Origin: an uncultured Clostridia bacterium
Lineage (GTDB): Bacteria; Bacillota; Clostridia; Christensenellales; Borkfalkiaceae
Direction: 5' to 3'
Length of the DNA stretch: 55,087 nt
Assembly: GCA_947629095.1 (NCBI GenBank)
Contig: CANRCK010000009.1
Coordinates: forward strand, 1-55,087
In this document: positions 43,888-52,341 of the stretch, one piece after another
How positions within the stretch are numbered: position 1 is the first letter of the stretch
Layout: every line of letters starts with the position of its first letter
Made by a program: the position numbers and the translations under genes
Notes under the pieces: generated by a model
Database searches by the model: none
Seen by the model: only the letters and a program-made list of their open reading frames with translations
What the model was told of the DNA's origin: nothing

Positions 43888-46794
43888 TTACGCGGTCTTT
43901 TGTGTTACGGTTATTGTATTTGTTGACGTGTCAAACGTTACGGTGTATTCGCCTGCCTCATGGAAGAAGTAGTTAGAACCGTCCACACCGTAGTCAGCTT
44001 TACGTCCGCCGAGAACAGTACCGTAAACTACCTTTATTGCAAATATGGCGTTGTCACCCTCGGTAGCAAGCCACCCGTAGTTGCTGGTGCCGTCGACAAC
44101 TTTTGAAACGTCGGTTACGTTGACGGTTGCAACGTATTTGCCGTCGGACTCCGTCATGACGGGAGTGAGGTCTTTAACTATTACAAAGTTCTGGATATGA
44201 TTGTCGCCATCAACAAACGTGCCATATACATAGTATTCACACTTTTCGTATTGAACGGTTTTAGCCTCTACGTTGAACTTAACAAAGTATTCGCCTGCCT
44301 CAAGGTTGCCGTCGCCTACGGGATATTCCTTGTTGCCGTCGTACTTATCAATGAGCTTTAAGGGCTTTGTGCCGTCAACGGTAATTGTTCCCGTCCAAGC
44401 TTCATCACCCGCGCCGAGCTTTGTTTCTTTGCCGTCATATACAAAGTACATATCGTTGGGGTTTGCAAGGGGTTCAACCGTCCATGTAAGCTCGTTTGTA
44501 TCGGCATTGGCATACAGAACATAGTCGCCGCTTACTTTAACCTCAATATTGTCGCTACCTGAAAGCTGGGAACTGTCGCCCCTTAAGGTGCCGGCGGCGA
44601 ACGGACCCCAAGTATTGTCGCAGCAAATCTTAAATTGATCGCCCGCAAACAGTCTTATTGATATGGTAAATACATTTGCGGTGGGATATTTATCGGAATG
44701 GGTAAGCACAAGTTTATCCACATCATCAACATTCCAGTCTCCGATTCTATCGTCTTTGATTTTGCCGACTATATGGTATTTACCGGTTTTGATTTTGTTC
44801 CAATGTGCGTAAACGGTTTTATTTTCGGTTACAAGCTCCTCAAAGTTTACAAGCTCGCCGTTGTTTTGGGCCGTGTACCAGCCGAGGAAGTAATATCCTG
44901 CGCGTTCCGCAGCTTCGGGAGCGACAAGACCCTTTTCGTTGCTCTCAACCTCTTTATTCTGCGTTGTGCCGTCGTTATAGTTAAAGGTTACCTTTTTGCC
45001 GGTGGGGATTTCGGACGTCTTTACCCAGCGGGCATAGAGCTCGGTGTTTGCGTTTACGGGTTTAGTAAAGTCAAACTTGTTTTGGCACTCTTCTTCGGTA
45101 TACCAGCCGTAGAAGGTGTAGTCCGTGCGGGTGGGCGCGGTGGGTTCGGTTACGGTTGTGCCCTGCGTTATGGTTTCAACTTCGGGTGCAGCCGCGTCCG
45201 TGTAGTTGAGGTTGAAAGTTACGGTTACTTCGTGAACTACGGGAGCCACGGTTATTTCGTGCGTTTCCGCATTGAAAGTTACGGTGTATTCGCCTGCTGC
45301 GGGAATAAGAACGTTGTCCTCACCCTTTTCGCCGCCGCCGTACCAAGCGGTGTCGGGCTTAACGCCCGCAATGGTGGTGCCGTAAACGACCTTGAGCGCA
45401 AATACGCCGGGAGCTACCCAATCATATTGTGCCGATACGTTGGGATAGTTATAGTCTACCGAGTAAACGTTTGCGGTTTGGGTTGCATTGAGTTTTATGG
45501 AAGAGTCCGCATTGAGTTTAAAGTTATAATTGTCGTTGTCTGCTTCGCCCTGAGCGTTGGTGAAAGAGCCGACTATGAAGTATGCGCACTGTTCATACTT
45601 TACTTCCTTTGTTTCGGGATTATATGTAAACGCATATTCGCCCGCGGTGAGGGAAATATTGTTGCCGTCGGGGGAAAGCCACTTTTCGGAATCGTCTTTG
45701 CCGAGCTTGTTATAAATTTTAACCTCTGCGTGGTCGCCGCCGTCAACATAGTCATCTTCGGTTATGGTGAGATAGCCCGACCAAATGCCCGTTGCAAGGT
45801 CCTCGGTGAGTTTCCATTCGTCGCCCATGTCGGTGTTCCAACCGTTCATGGAGCCGATAAAGTAGATGTCGTTTGCACCCGCTTTTATGGTTACGGAATT
45901 ATCCGTGCCGTTATAAGTTATGGTGTATATGCCGGCGGGAACAAGGTTATATTCGTCGTTGCCGTGGAGAGCCTTTTTATAGCTACCGGAAGCGTCGGTA
46001 TAAACCATTTTTACGTTGTTATCGTTAGCAACGTTGTTCATAACGCCTATCATGGTGTATTCGTTACCGGGTTCGCCGTTTTCGTTATATTTGAGGTGCT
46101 TTTCGGTAACTTCAAGCGAATAGCGCCATATGTCGCCGTTCTTGGTCATGTGCGCATCTTCAAATGCCGCCTGCTTGAACCCGAAGTCGTTGAAATCGCC
46201 CACTACATACATATCGGAAAGGGGCTTTAAGTCGTCGCCTTTTACATATGTTATGTATGCGTCCTGATCGCCGTCGGGGAAAGTGTGAAGAGAGAATGTG
46301 TACTGCGCGTCATAGCCCTTGGAAAGGGTGATATCCGATTTATAATCGCCGCCGCCATAGAAAATTACATTTTCGTCGGCGTCCTTTACTACCGTTTTGT
46401 CGCCATCTTCAACGGCACCCTGCATAAAGGAGATGCCCATCTGACCGTCCCAGCTGTCGTCGTGGATAATCTGGAACGCGTCGTCCGCATACATGCTTAT
46501 TGTGATAGTAAACACGTTGTGGTCCGCTTCTTCGTCCCGTACGAGTTTGAGAATGTGATTTGTATTTGACCATGCGTTTTGCTTTAAATCGCCCGCGCCG
46601 GTTCCGACGAGGTAGTATTCGGTTTCGTCCAATGTGTAGTCTGCGGTGGTGCCGCCACCGCCGCCTGTACCGCCACCGCCGCCGGTGCCGCCGGCATCGG
46701 AGTTTTCGCCATTATTGCAAGCTACGGCAAATGTGCCGAGCGCTGCCGCCATGGCGCCCGTAAGTAAGAGCGCCAATAATTTTTTTGCCTTCAT
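43888..46794 (-). CDS. Multi-module surface lipoprotein with SusE/F-like starch-binding repeats
   Basis: A 968-residue surface lipoprotein: 'AVAC' lipobox at C26, a Gly/Thr linker, then repeated modules beginning 'YYLVGTGAGDL', 'MYVVGDFNDFG', 'IYFIGSMNGWNTD', 'YFIVGSFTNAQ', 'KYHIVGKIKDD' and 'YYVYGTFVDGD'. These look like the starch-binding repeats of Bacteroidetes SusE/SusF. Two InlB B-type repeats ('YTFYGWYTEEECQNKF', 'YYFLGWYTAQNN') sit in the middle. No catalytic motif. It should hold starch at the cell surface next to the lipoprotein pullulanase upstream. Start 46794 has GGAGG upstream. Confidence 0.85.
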   Translation of the reverse strand: MKAKKLLALLLTGAMAAALGTFAVACNNGENSDAGGTGGGGGTGGGGGTTADYTLDETEYYLVGTGAGDLKQNAWSNTNHILKLVRDEEADHNVFTITISMYADDAFQIIHDDSWDGQMGISFMQGAVEDGDKTVVKDADENVIFYGGGDYKSDITLSKGYDAQYTFSLHTFPDGDQDAYITYVKGDDLKPLSDMYVVGDFNDFGFKQAAFEDAHMTKNGDIWRYSLEVTEKHLKYNENGEPGNEYTMIGVMNNVANDNNVKMVYTDASGSYKKALHGNDEYNLVPAGIYTITYNGTDNSVTIKAGANDIYFIGSMNGWNTDMGDEWKLTEDLATGIWSGYLTITEDDYVDGGDHAEVKIYNKLGKDDSEKWLSPDGNNISLTAGEYAFTYNPETKEVKYEQCAYFIVGSFTNAQGEADNDNYNFKLNADSSIKLNATQTANVYSVDYNYPNVSAQYDWVAPGVFALKVVYGTTIAGVKPDTAWYGGGEKGEDNVLIPAAGEYTVTFNAETHEITVAPVVHEVTVTFNLNYTDAAAPEVETITQGTTVTEPTAPTRTDYTFYGWYTEEECQNKFDFTKPVNANTELYARWVKTSEIPTGKKVTFNYNDGTTQNKEVESNEKGLVAPEAAERAGYYFLGWYTAQNNGELVNFEELVTENKTVYAHWNKIKTGKYHIVGKIKDDRIGDWNVDDVDKLVLTHSDKYPTANVFTISIRLFAGDQFKICCDNTWGPFAAGTLRGDSSQLSGSDNIEVKVSGDYVLYANADTNELTWTVEPLANPNDMYFVYDGKETKLGAGDEAWTGTITVDGTKPLKLIDKYDGNKEYPVGDGNLEAGEYFVKFNVEAKTVQYEKCEYYVYGTFVDGDNHIQNFVIVKDLTPVMTESDGKYVATVNVTDVSKVVDGTSNYGWLATEGDNAIFAIKVVYGTVLGGRKADYGVDGSNYFFHEAGEYTVTFDTSTNTITVTQKTA

Positions 46795-46945
46795 TTTTTC
46801 CTCCAAAAAATTTATAAATTTTGCAGATAGGGCGTGTTCCGGGCGCCCGTATCTCATTGCCTTGTTAAATTGCGGATAAATTTCCGCCTGCGCGGAGATC
46901 GCCGCGCAAAAAATGATATATGTATTGAGTTTTTAAGCTGCGATA

Positions 46946-46961
46946 CGCCGCAAAAGCGGCG
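46946..46961. repeat. Small hairpin
   Basis: CGCCGC and GCGGCG around AAAA, between the surface pullulanase and the multi-module lipoprotein. Confidence 0.6.
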
Positions 46962-46968
46962 CTTTTCG

Positions 46969-46999
46969 CCCCGCGGCCCGGGGGGACTGAGCCGCGGGG
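46969..46999 (-). terminator. Terminator-like hairpin after the surface pullulanase
   Basis: CCCCGCGGC and GCCGCGGGG form a 9-pair stem ten bases past the stop. It is probably only partial, since no clear new promoter precedes the next gene at 46794. Confidence 0.7.
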
Positions 47000-47008
47000 T
47001 TTTGATTT

Positions 47009-49714
47009 TTAAGCTTGCTTATATACGTAGCAGCTTATGGGTGTTACCGACTGAACGCCCGTGCAATTTGGCACTATGGGCGTTGCGCGTGCCTCCGTGC
47101 CGTTAATGTACAGATCCCAATTGCCCGAGAGCGTGAGGCTGTGCGCCGTTGTGCCCGCGTTGTAGACAATAAGCACCTTTTCGCTGCCGCTTTCGATCGT
47201 GAACGCCACGAACGCGCCGTCCTTTTGCACTATCTTGCAGGTTGCCGCCGTGATTTCGGCAAGGCGGAGCGTAGGGCACGATTTGCGGAATGCTATGAGC
47301 CCCTTGTAGTACCGCATCATCTGATATTCGTTTGAATTTTCGGTGAGAAGATCCCACTTCAGATTGTTGACTTCGTCGGAAGCGTTGTAGCTGTTTTCGT
47401 TGTAGCTGCCGTCCTCGTTTATCTTGGCGCGGAGCATTTCCTCGCCCGCCTGCATGAAGGGCACGCCCAATGAGGTTTGAATTATAGCCGCAGACAGCCT
47501 GTTCTTTGCAAGCCTCGTTTCGAGAGTGGAGGCGTCGGTGCCGTCAACGTGGCAGATCCTGTCCCAAAGGGTGTTGTTGTCGTGCGCGGAGCAATAATTT
47601 ATAACGTTTGTGGGGCTTGCAGAGCTCCAGCTTGCGCTGTGGCCGCTGAACGCCGAGTTTGCAAAGCCGCCCTGTACGCCGAAGAGCACTCTGCCGAGGT
47701 AGTCGGCTTTTGCGCCCGTCGCATAGCCCGTGTCGTTGATATCGAACACCGAGCCCTTTATGCCGTCGCGGATAACGTCGTTGAACATTGCCACGCCGTT
47801 TTTATTGCTGCCGTTGAGCTTGCCTATGTTGTCGAGTTTGGCCTGCTCTTCGCCCGGAAGAGTGGAAGTGCCGCCCGTCCAGCCCTCGCCGTAGATGAGA
47901 GCGTGGGGATTCTTTTCGTGAACGGTGCGCTCAACTTCCTTCATCGTTTCGATATCGTGCAGACCCATGAGGTCGAAGCGGAAGCCGTCGAGGTTGTACT
48001 CGTCGAGCCAATAGTTGACAGAGTCCACTATGAACTTTTTGACCATGGGGCGCTCGGAAGCCGTTTCGTTGCCGCAGCCGGAGCCGTTGGAAAGAACGCC
48101 GTTGTTGTATCTGTAATAATAATTGGGAACTATTTTAGTGAAGTTGGAATCGGCGGAATAGGTGTGGTTGTAAACAACGTCCATAATCACGCCTATGCCC
48201 GCGTTGTGCAGAGCCTGAACCATCTGCTTGTATTCGTTTACTCTCACCGCGCCGTCGGAGGGGTTTGAAGAATAGCTGCCCTCGGGCACGTTGTAGTTTT
48301 GGGGATCATAGCCCCAGTTGAACGCCGCGTCGGGGTCGGATTCGTCAACGGAAGCATAGTCGTACGAGGGCAGAAGATGAACGTGGGTTATGCCAAGCTC
48401 TTTGAGATAGTCTATGCCCACGGGCTTGCCCGCCGCGTTTGTAAGTCCCGTTTTGGTGAAAGCAAGATACTTGCCGCGCTCGGCGTCCGAAAGTCCGCTT
48501 ATCTTGTTGGAGAAGTCGCGCACGTGGATTTCCCAAATGTTGGCGTCGGTGTAGTTGTTCACCTCGTAGCCGCCCGCATATTTAGTGAAATTCTCGTTTG
48601 TCCAGCCATCGGGGTCGGTAGTGTCGAGGTCGATTATCATGCCGCGCTTGCCGTTCATGCCGGCGGAACGGGCGTAGGGGTCTACCGCTTCCTGCGCGCC
48701 CATGGACGTGGTTACGGTGTATGTATAATACTTACCTACGTAATTTTCCTTGTTCTTTTCGTTGTAGCGCTCGCCGGTGTAGCTCCAAACGCCCTTATCG
48801 CCCTTTTCAAGCGCAATGTGCGTTTTGCTTTCGCCCCATTCGCCGTCGCCGTAGATATTGAGCGTTACATTGCTTGCCGTGGGCGCCCAGAGACGGAACG
48901 TTACGTCGTCTGCGCCGATATCTACGCCAAGTTCGCCGTCGTAGGTGAACCTGTTCACGAAATCATCGCTCGAAAAATAAGTTGAAGGAACAATGCCCGC
49001 GGGGTCGTAGCCCTCTATGTTGAGCGTGTAGGGCTTGGAGATATCCAAATCCTGCTTGGTGACTATAACGTTTTGGTTGGTGATGCCCGCATACTCAACT
49101 TCCTTGCCCGCCTCGTCGAGAACGCGAACGTTCTGAAGCTGGTTTACGAGTATTTTGGGGTCGCTCATCGTCACTTTGATGTGGCGCAGGTCGGTTATGT
49201 CGGCAAGGGCTACGTAGCGCACGAGCTGCAGGGTTTTGCCGCCGTCGTCGCTTTCATAGGAGCCGCCGTCGCCCGATTTTGTGTAGATGACCGTGCTTTG
49301 ACCGCGCAGCGTGACCCATCTGTCGGCGTCGGTTCCGTCCTTTACAACGCCGTCCCACGCCGCAATGCCGGGATTGACGCAGTTGGTCCTTATTATAAAG
49401 CCTACTTTTACCGTTGTTTCGGGAACGTTGAGTATTACTTTGCCGCCGTATTCGCACTCATGGAACAACAGCGCAACGCCGTCGGCATTGTCGTACCAAA
49501 GCCATACGTCGCAGTCGCTGTAATCCCCCGAGCTGCGGTTCCAATAGATTGTTAGCTGCCTTTGACCTTCGGGGATCTCAAGCGTATACTCTTCGCCGGG
49601 TTGCTCTCCGCCTTCGCCGCCGGGTTGCTCACCTTCCGTAGGTGCGCACGCGCCGAAAACAAAAAGCATTGAGAACAGTACGCAAAATACTGCCCACAAC
49701 AGTTTTTTCTTCAT
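47009..49714 (-). CDS. Surface lipoprotein type I pullulanase (GH13_14)
   Basis: A 901-residue enzyme: 'FGAC' lipobox at C23, a Gly/Glu-rich linker, an N-terminal CBM41-like region ('QLTIYWNRSSGDYSDCDVWLWYDNADG'), a CBM48-like domain, then the catalytic barrel with 'FNWGYDP', 'GFRFDLMGLHD', acid Glu in 'IYGEGWTGG' and 'HDNNTLWDR'. It debranches starch or glycogen on the cell surface. Start 49714 has GGAGGC upstream. The promoter and operator match malQ. Confidence 0.93.
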   Translation of the reverse strand: MKKKLLWAVFCVLFSMLFVFGACAPTEGEQPGGEGGEQPGEEYTLEIPEGQRQLTIYWNRSSGDYSDCDVWLWYDNADGVALLFHECEYGGKVILNVPETTVKVGFIIRTNCVNPGIAAWDGVVKDGTDADRWVTLRGQSTVIYTKSGDGGSYESDDGGKTLQLVRYVALADITDLRHIKVTMSDPKILVNQLQNVRVLDEAGKEVEYAGITNQNVIVTKQDLDISKPYTLNIEGYDPAGIVPSTYFSSDDFVNRFTYDGELGVDIGADDVTFRLWAPTASNVTLNIYGDGEWGESKTHIALEKGDKGVWSYTGERYNEKNKENYVGKYYTYTVTTSMGAQEAVDPYARSAGMNGKRGMIIDLDTTDPDGWTNENFTKYAGGYEVNNYTDANIWEIHVRDFSNKISGLSDAERGKYLAFTKTGLTNAAGKPVGIDYLKELGITHVHLLPSYDYASVDESDPDAAFNWGYDPQNYNVPEGSYSSNPSDGAVRVNEYKQMVQALHNAGIGVIMDVVYNHTYSADSNFTKIVPNYYYRYNNGVLSNGSGCGNETASERPMVKKFIVDSVNYWLDEYNLDGFRFDLMGLHDIETMKEVERTVHEKNPHALIYGEGWTGGTSTLPGEEQAKLDNIGKLNGSNKNGVAMFNDVIRDGIKGSVFDINDTGYATGAKADYLGRVLFGVQGGFANSAFSGHSASWSSASPTNVINYCSAHDNNTLWDRICHVDGTDASTLETRLAKNRLSAAIIQTSLGVPFMQAGEEMLRAKINEDGSYNENSYNASDEVNNLKWDLLTENSNEYQMMRYYKGLIAFRKSCPTLRLAEITAATCKIVQKDGAFVAFTIESGSEKVLIVYNAGTTAHSLTLSGNWDLYINGTEARATPIVPNCTGVQSVTPISCYVYKQA

Positions 49715-49778
49715 TTTTGCCTCCAAAATGCCTTTATTTTTGTTTTTTTATTTTTGTTCCTGAAATTATTTTCGATTG

Positions 49779-49810
49779 TTTTCGAAAATTATTATATCAT
49801 ATTTTCGAAA
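49779..49810. promoter_or_regulatory. TTTTCGAAAA operator sites of the surface pullulanase
   Basis: TTTTCGAAAA at 49779-49788 is a perfect palindrome, with a second related site ATTTTCGAAAT at 49801-49811 inside the promoter spacer. Near-identical layout to the malQ promoter. Confidence 0.75.
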
Positions 49811-49818
49811 TATGTCAA
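49791..49818 (-). promoter_or_regulatory. Promoter of the surface pullulanase
   Basis: Minus-strand TTGACA (49818-49813), 16-base spacer, TATAAT (49796-49791), base for base similar to the malQ promoter. Confidence 0.9.
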
Positions 49819-49943
49819 GTGGTATTGTAATTATTTTTCAAAATTTGTTAAAACTTTTAGGATTAGCTTTTCGAAACAGGTTCCCCGCCCGCGCTCTGAA
49901 CAAATTCTTCGTCGGGCTGAGGGGATTGTTTTTATGGTTACGC

Positions 49944-49995
49944 CACCCCCTCAGTCATTAAAATGACAGCTCCCCCACACTGTGGGGGAGCCAAG
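49944..49995. repeat. Interspersed double-hairpin repeat, copy 2
   Basis: CCCCCTCA, then stem 1 GTCATT/AATGAC, then GCTCCCCCACACTGTGGGGGAGC and CCAAG. Stem 1 bases differ from copies 1 and 3 but still pair. Confidence 0.85.
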
Positions 49996-50019
49996 GGGGG
50001 GAGCGAAGCTGTCAGCTGC

Positions 50020-50106
50020 CCTTGTTGCCAAGTTTAGGGTGTGTTGCAGCCAGCCCCCTTGTTGCCAAGTTTAGGGTGTGTTGCAGCCAGCCCCCTTGTT
50101 GCCAAG
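50020..50106. repeat. Tandem 37-base repeat
   Basis: Two full 37-base units starting at 50020 and 50057 and a truncated third at 50094-50106; each begins CCTTGTTGCC and contains TGTGTTGCAGCC. The last phrase also occurs near 6067, beside copy 1 of the double-hairpin repeat. Confidence 0.9.
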
Positions 50107-50165
50107 GGCAGATGAGGGCAACAAAAAAGCGGCGCAGAGCGCCGCAACAGAATTTGCGTTTATAC

Positions 50166-50414
50166 TTATTTGCCAAACAATCCGCGTTTTTTATAGGGCG
50201 CGGTCTCCGTTTTCCCAACGCCGTAGCCCTGCGCAGATATCGCAGCGGCAATGTCCTCGGCTCTTGTGCCGTCCTCCGCAATTATCACGCTAACACCCTT
50301 TGCGTGCGACGACTTAACTTTTTTTACGCCCGCAACCGCGCGGACAACGTCGTTTACGTGACTTTCACACATTCCGCAGTGCATTCCCTCCACTTCTATT
50401 TTTATCTCCTGCAT
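50166..50414 (-). CDS. HMA-domain copper-chaperone-like protein
   Basis: An 82-residue heavy-metal-associated domain with metal motif 'GMHCGMCESHV' (C13, C16). Such CopZ-type proteins carry Cu(I) to exporters or regulators. Start 50414 has GGGAGG upstream. A Lys-rich tail 'YKKRGLFGK' follows. No copper ATPase or CsoR gene is in the window. A perfect consensus promoter with an inner palindrome (TAACCGCGGTTA) lies upstream. Confidence 0.85.
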   Translation of the reverse strand: MQEIKIEVEGMHCGMCESHVNDVVRAVAGVKKVKSSHAKGVSVIIAEDGTRAEDIAAAISAQGYGVGKTETAPYKKRGLFGK

Positions 50415-50464
50415 ATTTTGCCTCCCACATACGCGCACGTGCACGCGCGTTTTATTTTGGTAAA

Positions 50465-50493
50465 ATTATATAACCGCGGTTAAGTTTTGTCAA
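50465..50493 (-). promoter_or_regulatory. Promoter with inner palindrome for the HMA protein
   Basis: Minus-strand TTGACA (50493-50488), 17-base spacer, TATAAT (50470-50465). The spacer contains TAACCGCGGTTA, a 12-base palindrome that could be a metal-responsive operator. Confidence 0.85.
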
Positions 50494-50591
50494 CCGTTCA
50501 GCCGCAAGAGGCGATAATTTAATAAATTACTTATAAAATTACATTTATATAATATTTATAAATAAAATATGAATAAATATAATAAAATAGC

Positions 50592-50620
50592 TTGACAAAA
50601 CAGAGGGGAAATTTTAAATT
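50592..50620 (+). promoter_or_regulatory. asnB promoter
   Basis: TTGACA (50592-50597), 17-base spacer, TAAATT (50615-50620); a GGGAGG ribosome site precedes ATG 50652. Confidence 0.75.
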
Positions 50621-50651
50621 TAATAGTAATATACTTAATTGGGAGGGGCGT

Positions 50652-52241
50652 ATGTGTTCTATTATAGGTTACGAGGGCAGGGACATAACCCTGCAACAGC
50701 TTGACGAGGCATTTGCAAAAACTTATATGCGGGGACCGGACGCGAGGTGTATTCAGACGCTTGCGGGGGGATATATAGGGTTCAACCGTCTGGCGATTAT
50801 GGGGCTGTCCTCCCTTGGCATGCAGCCCTTTTCCCTGAAGGGAAACCAGGTGGTGTGCAACGGGGAAATATTCGGGTTTAGGGCGATACGCAGAAAATTG
50901 ATTGAACAGGGATATGAATTCCGCTCGAACTCCGACTGCGAAGTGCTGCTGCCGCTCTACGAGGAGTATGGCGCGGAGATGTTCAAAATGCTCGACGCGG
51001 AGTTTGCCATAATCATATACGACAGAAAATCGCAAAAATTTGTTGCGGCGCGAGACCCCATAGGAATCAGACCGCTGTTCTACGGCTATTCGAAGAGCGG
51101 GAATATTATGTTTGCCTCCGAAGCGAAGGTGTTGACGGGGCTGACAAAAAAGGTTATGCCCTTCCCGCCCGGGCACTACTATAAGGACGGGGAATTCGTT
51201 TGTTACAACGATATAGCCGCCGTGGACGGGTATAATGCGGACAGCCGCGAAGAGATATATAAAAAAATAAACACACTTTTGACGGAAGGGGTTTTGAAGA
51301 GGCTGGAATCGGACTCGCCCATAGGGTTTTTGCTTTCGGGCGGGCTGGACAGCTCGCTGGTGTGCTCGATTGCGGCAAGGCACTTTAAAAAACAGGGCAA
51401 GAGAATAAAGACCTTTGCCGTGGGAATGAGCGAGGACGCCATAGACCTGAAATATGCAAGACGTGTTGCGGATTTTATCGGAAGCGAACACACCGAAGTT
51501 TACATAGACAGGGATTTGGTTCTTGAGAGCCTGGACGAGGTTATAAGGATTTTGGAGTCATTTGACGTGACTACGGTGCGGGCTTCGGTTGGTATGTACC
51601 TTGTGTGCAAGGCCATACACCAAAATACAGACATACGCGTGCTGCTTACGGGGGAAATTTCGGACGAGTTGTTCGGATATAAATATACCGACTTTGCACC
51701 CAACGCCGAAGAATTCCAGAAAGAGAGCCAAAAACGGATACGTGAGCTGTATATGTACGACGTTTTGCGCGCGGACAGGTGCATTGCCGCAAACTCGATG
51801 GAGGCGCGCGTGCCGTTCGGGGATCTGGAATTTGTGAAATACGTTATGTCGGTGGACCCCGAAAAGAAGCTGAACACGTACAATATGGGAAAATATCTTT
51901 TGAGAAAGGCTTTTGAAGGCGACTACCTCCCCCACGACATTCTGTACCGCCAGAAGGCGGCGTTTTCGGACGCCGTGGGACATTCGCTTGTGAACCACCT
52001 TAAAGATTACGCCGAAAAACTCTACACGGACGAACAATTTGAGGAGCTTTCAAAAAAATATACCCATGCAAAGCCCTTTACCAAGGAATCGCTTTTATAC
52101 CGCGAAATATTCGAAAAGTATTACCCCGGGCAGGGGCATATGATTGCGGAGTTCTGGATGCCAAACAAAAATTGGGAGAACTGCGATGTGAACGACCCTT
52201 CGGCGCGCGTGCTTAAGAATTACGGCGACAGCGGGGTGTGA
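50652..52241 (+). CDS. asnB: Asparagine synthase (glutamine-hydrolysing)
   Basis: A 529-residue enzyme that makes asparagine from aspartate, ATP and glutamine. Seen: an N-terminal class II amidotransferase domain with Cys2 as the nucleophile ('MCSIIGYEG'), and the synthase domain with the P-loop 'LLSGGLDSSLV' near residue 230. Start 50652 chosen because Cys must follow the first Met and GGGAGG lies upstream. Cytoplasmic. No T-box was found in the leader. Confidence 0.95.
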   Translation: MCSIIGYEGRDITLQQLDEAFAKTYMRGPDARCIQTLAGGYIGFNRLAIMGLSSLGMQPFSLKGNQVVCNGEIFGFRAIRRKLIEQGYEFRSNSDCEVLLPLYEEYGAEMFKMLDAEFAIIIYDRKSQKFVAARDPIGIRPLFYGYSKSGNIMFASEAKVLTGLTKKVMPFPPGHYYKDGEFVCYNDIAAVDGYNADSREEIYKKINTLLTEGVLKRLESDSPIGFLLSGGLDSSLVCSIAARHFKKQGKRIKTFAVGMSEDAIDLKYARRVADFIGSEHTEVYIDRDLVLESLDEVIRILESFDVTTVRASVGMYLVCKAIHQNTDIRVLLTGEISDELFGYKYTDFAPNAEEFQKESQKRIRELYMYDVLRADRCIAANSMEARVPFGDLEFVKYVMSVDPEKKLNTYNMGKYLLRKAFEGDYLPHDILYRQKAAFSDAVGHSLVNHLKDYAEKLYTDEQFEELSKKYTHAKPFTKESLLYREIFEKYYPGQGHMIAEFWMPNKNWENCDVNDPSARVLKNYGDSGV

Positions 52242-52250
52242 AAAAATTTA

Positions 52251-52279
52251 AGTCCGCCGCATAAAACGGCGGGCTTTTT
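52251..52279 (+). terminator. Terminator after asnB
   Basis: CCGCCG and CGGCGG (extended by a G-U pair) form the stem around CATAAAA, then a run of five Ts. Confidence 0.85.
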
Positions 52280-52281
52280 GG

Positions 52282-52310
52282 TTTACTTTTGAACGATTGG
52301 GTGATATCAT
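52282..52310 (+). promoter_or_regulatory. Promoter of the GH95-like gene
   Basis: TTTACT (52282-52287), 17-base spacer, TATCAT (52305-52310); AGAGGTGA precedes ATG 52342. Confidence 0.65.
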
Positions 52311-52341
52311 TGAACACGTATTTCTTTTTAGAGGTGAAACC

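Noticed and set aside
44698-46230. 510-codon plus-strand frame opposite the multi-module lipoprotein
   Set aside because: Antisense to a clear gene, with Gly/Val/Tyr-rich mirror composition and no ribosome site.
50020-50106. CRISPR array
   Set aside because: The units are directly adjacent with no spacers and there are no cas genes.
50500-50651. T-box leader of asnB
   Set aside because: No T-box consensus, specifier loop or terminator hairpin; the leader is short and AT-rich.
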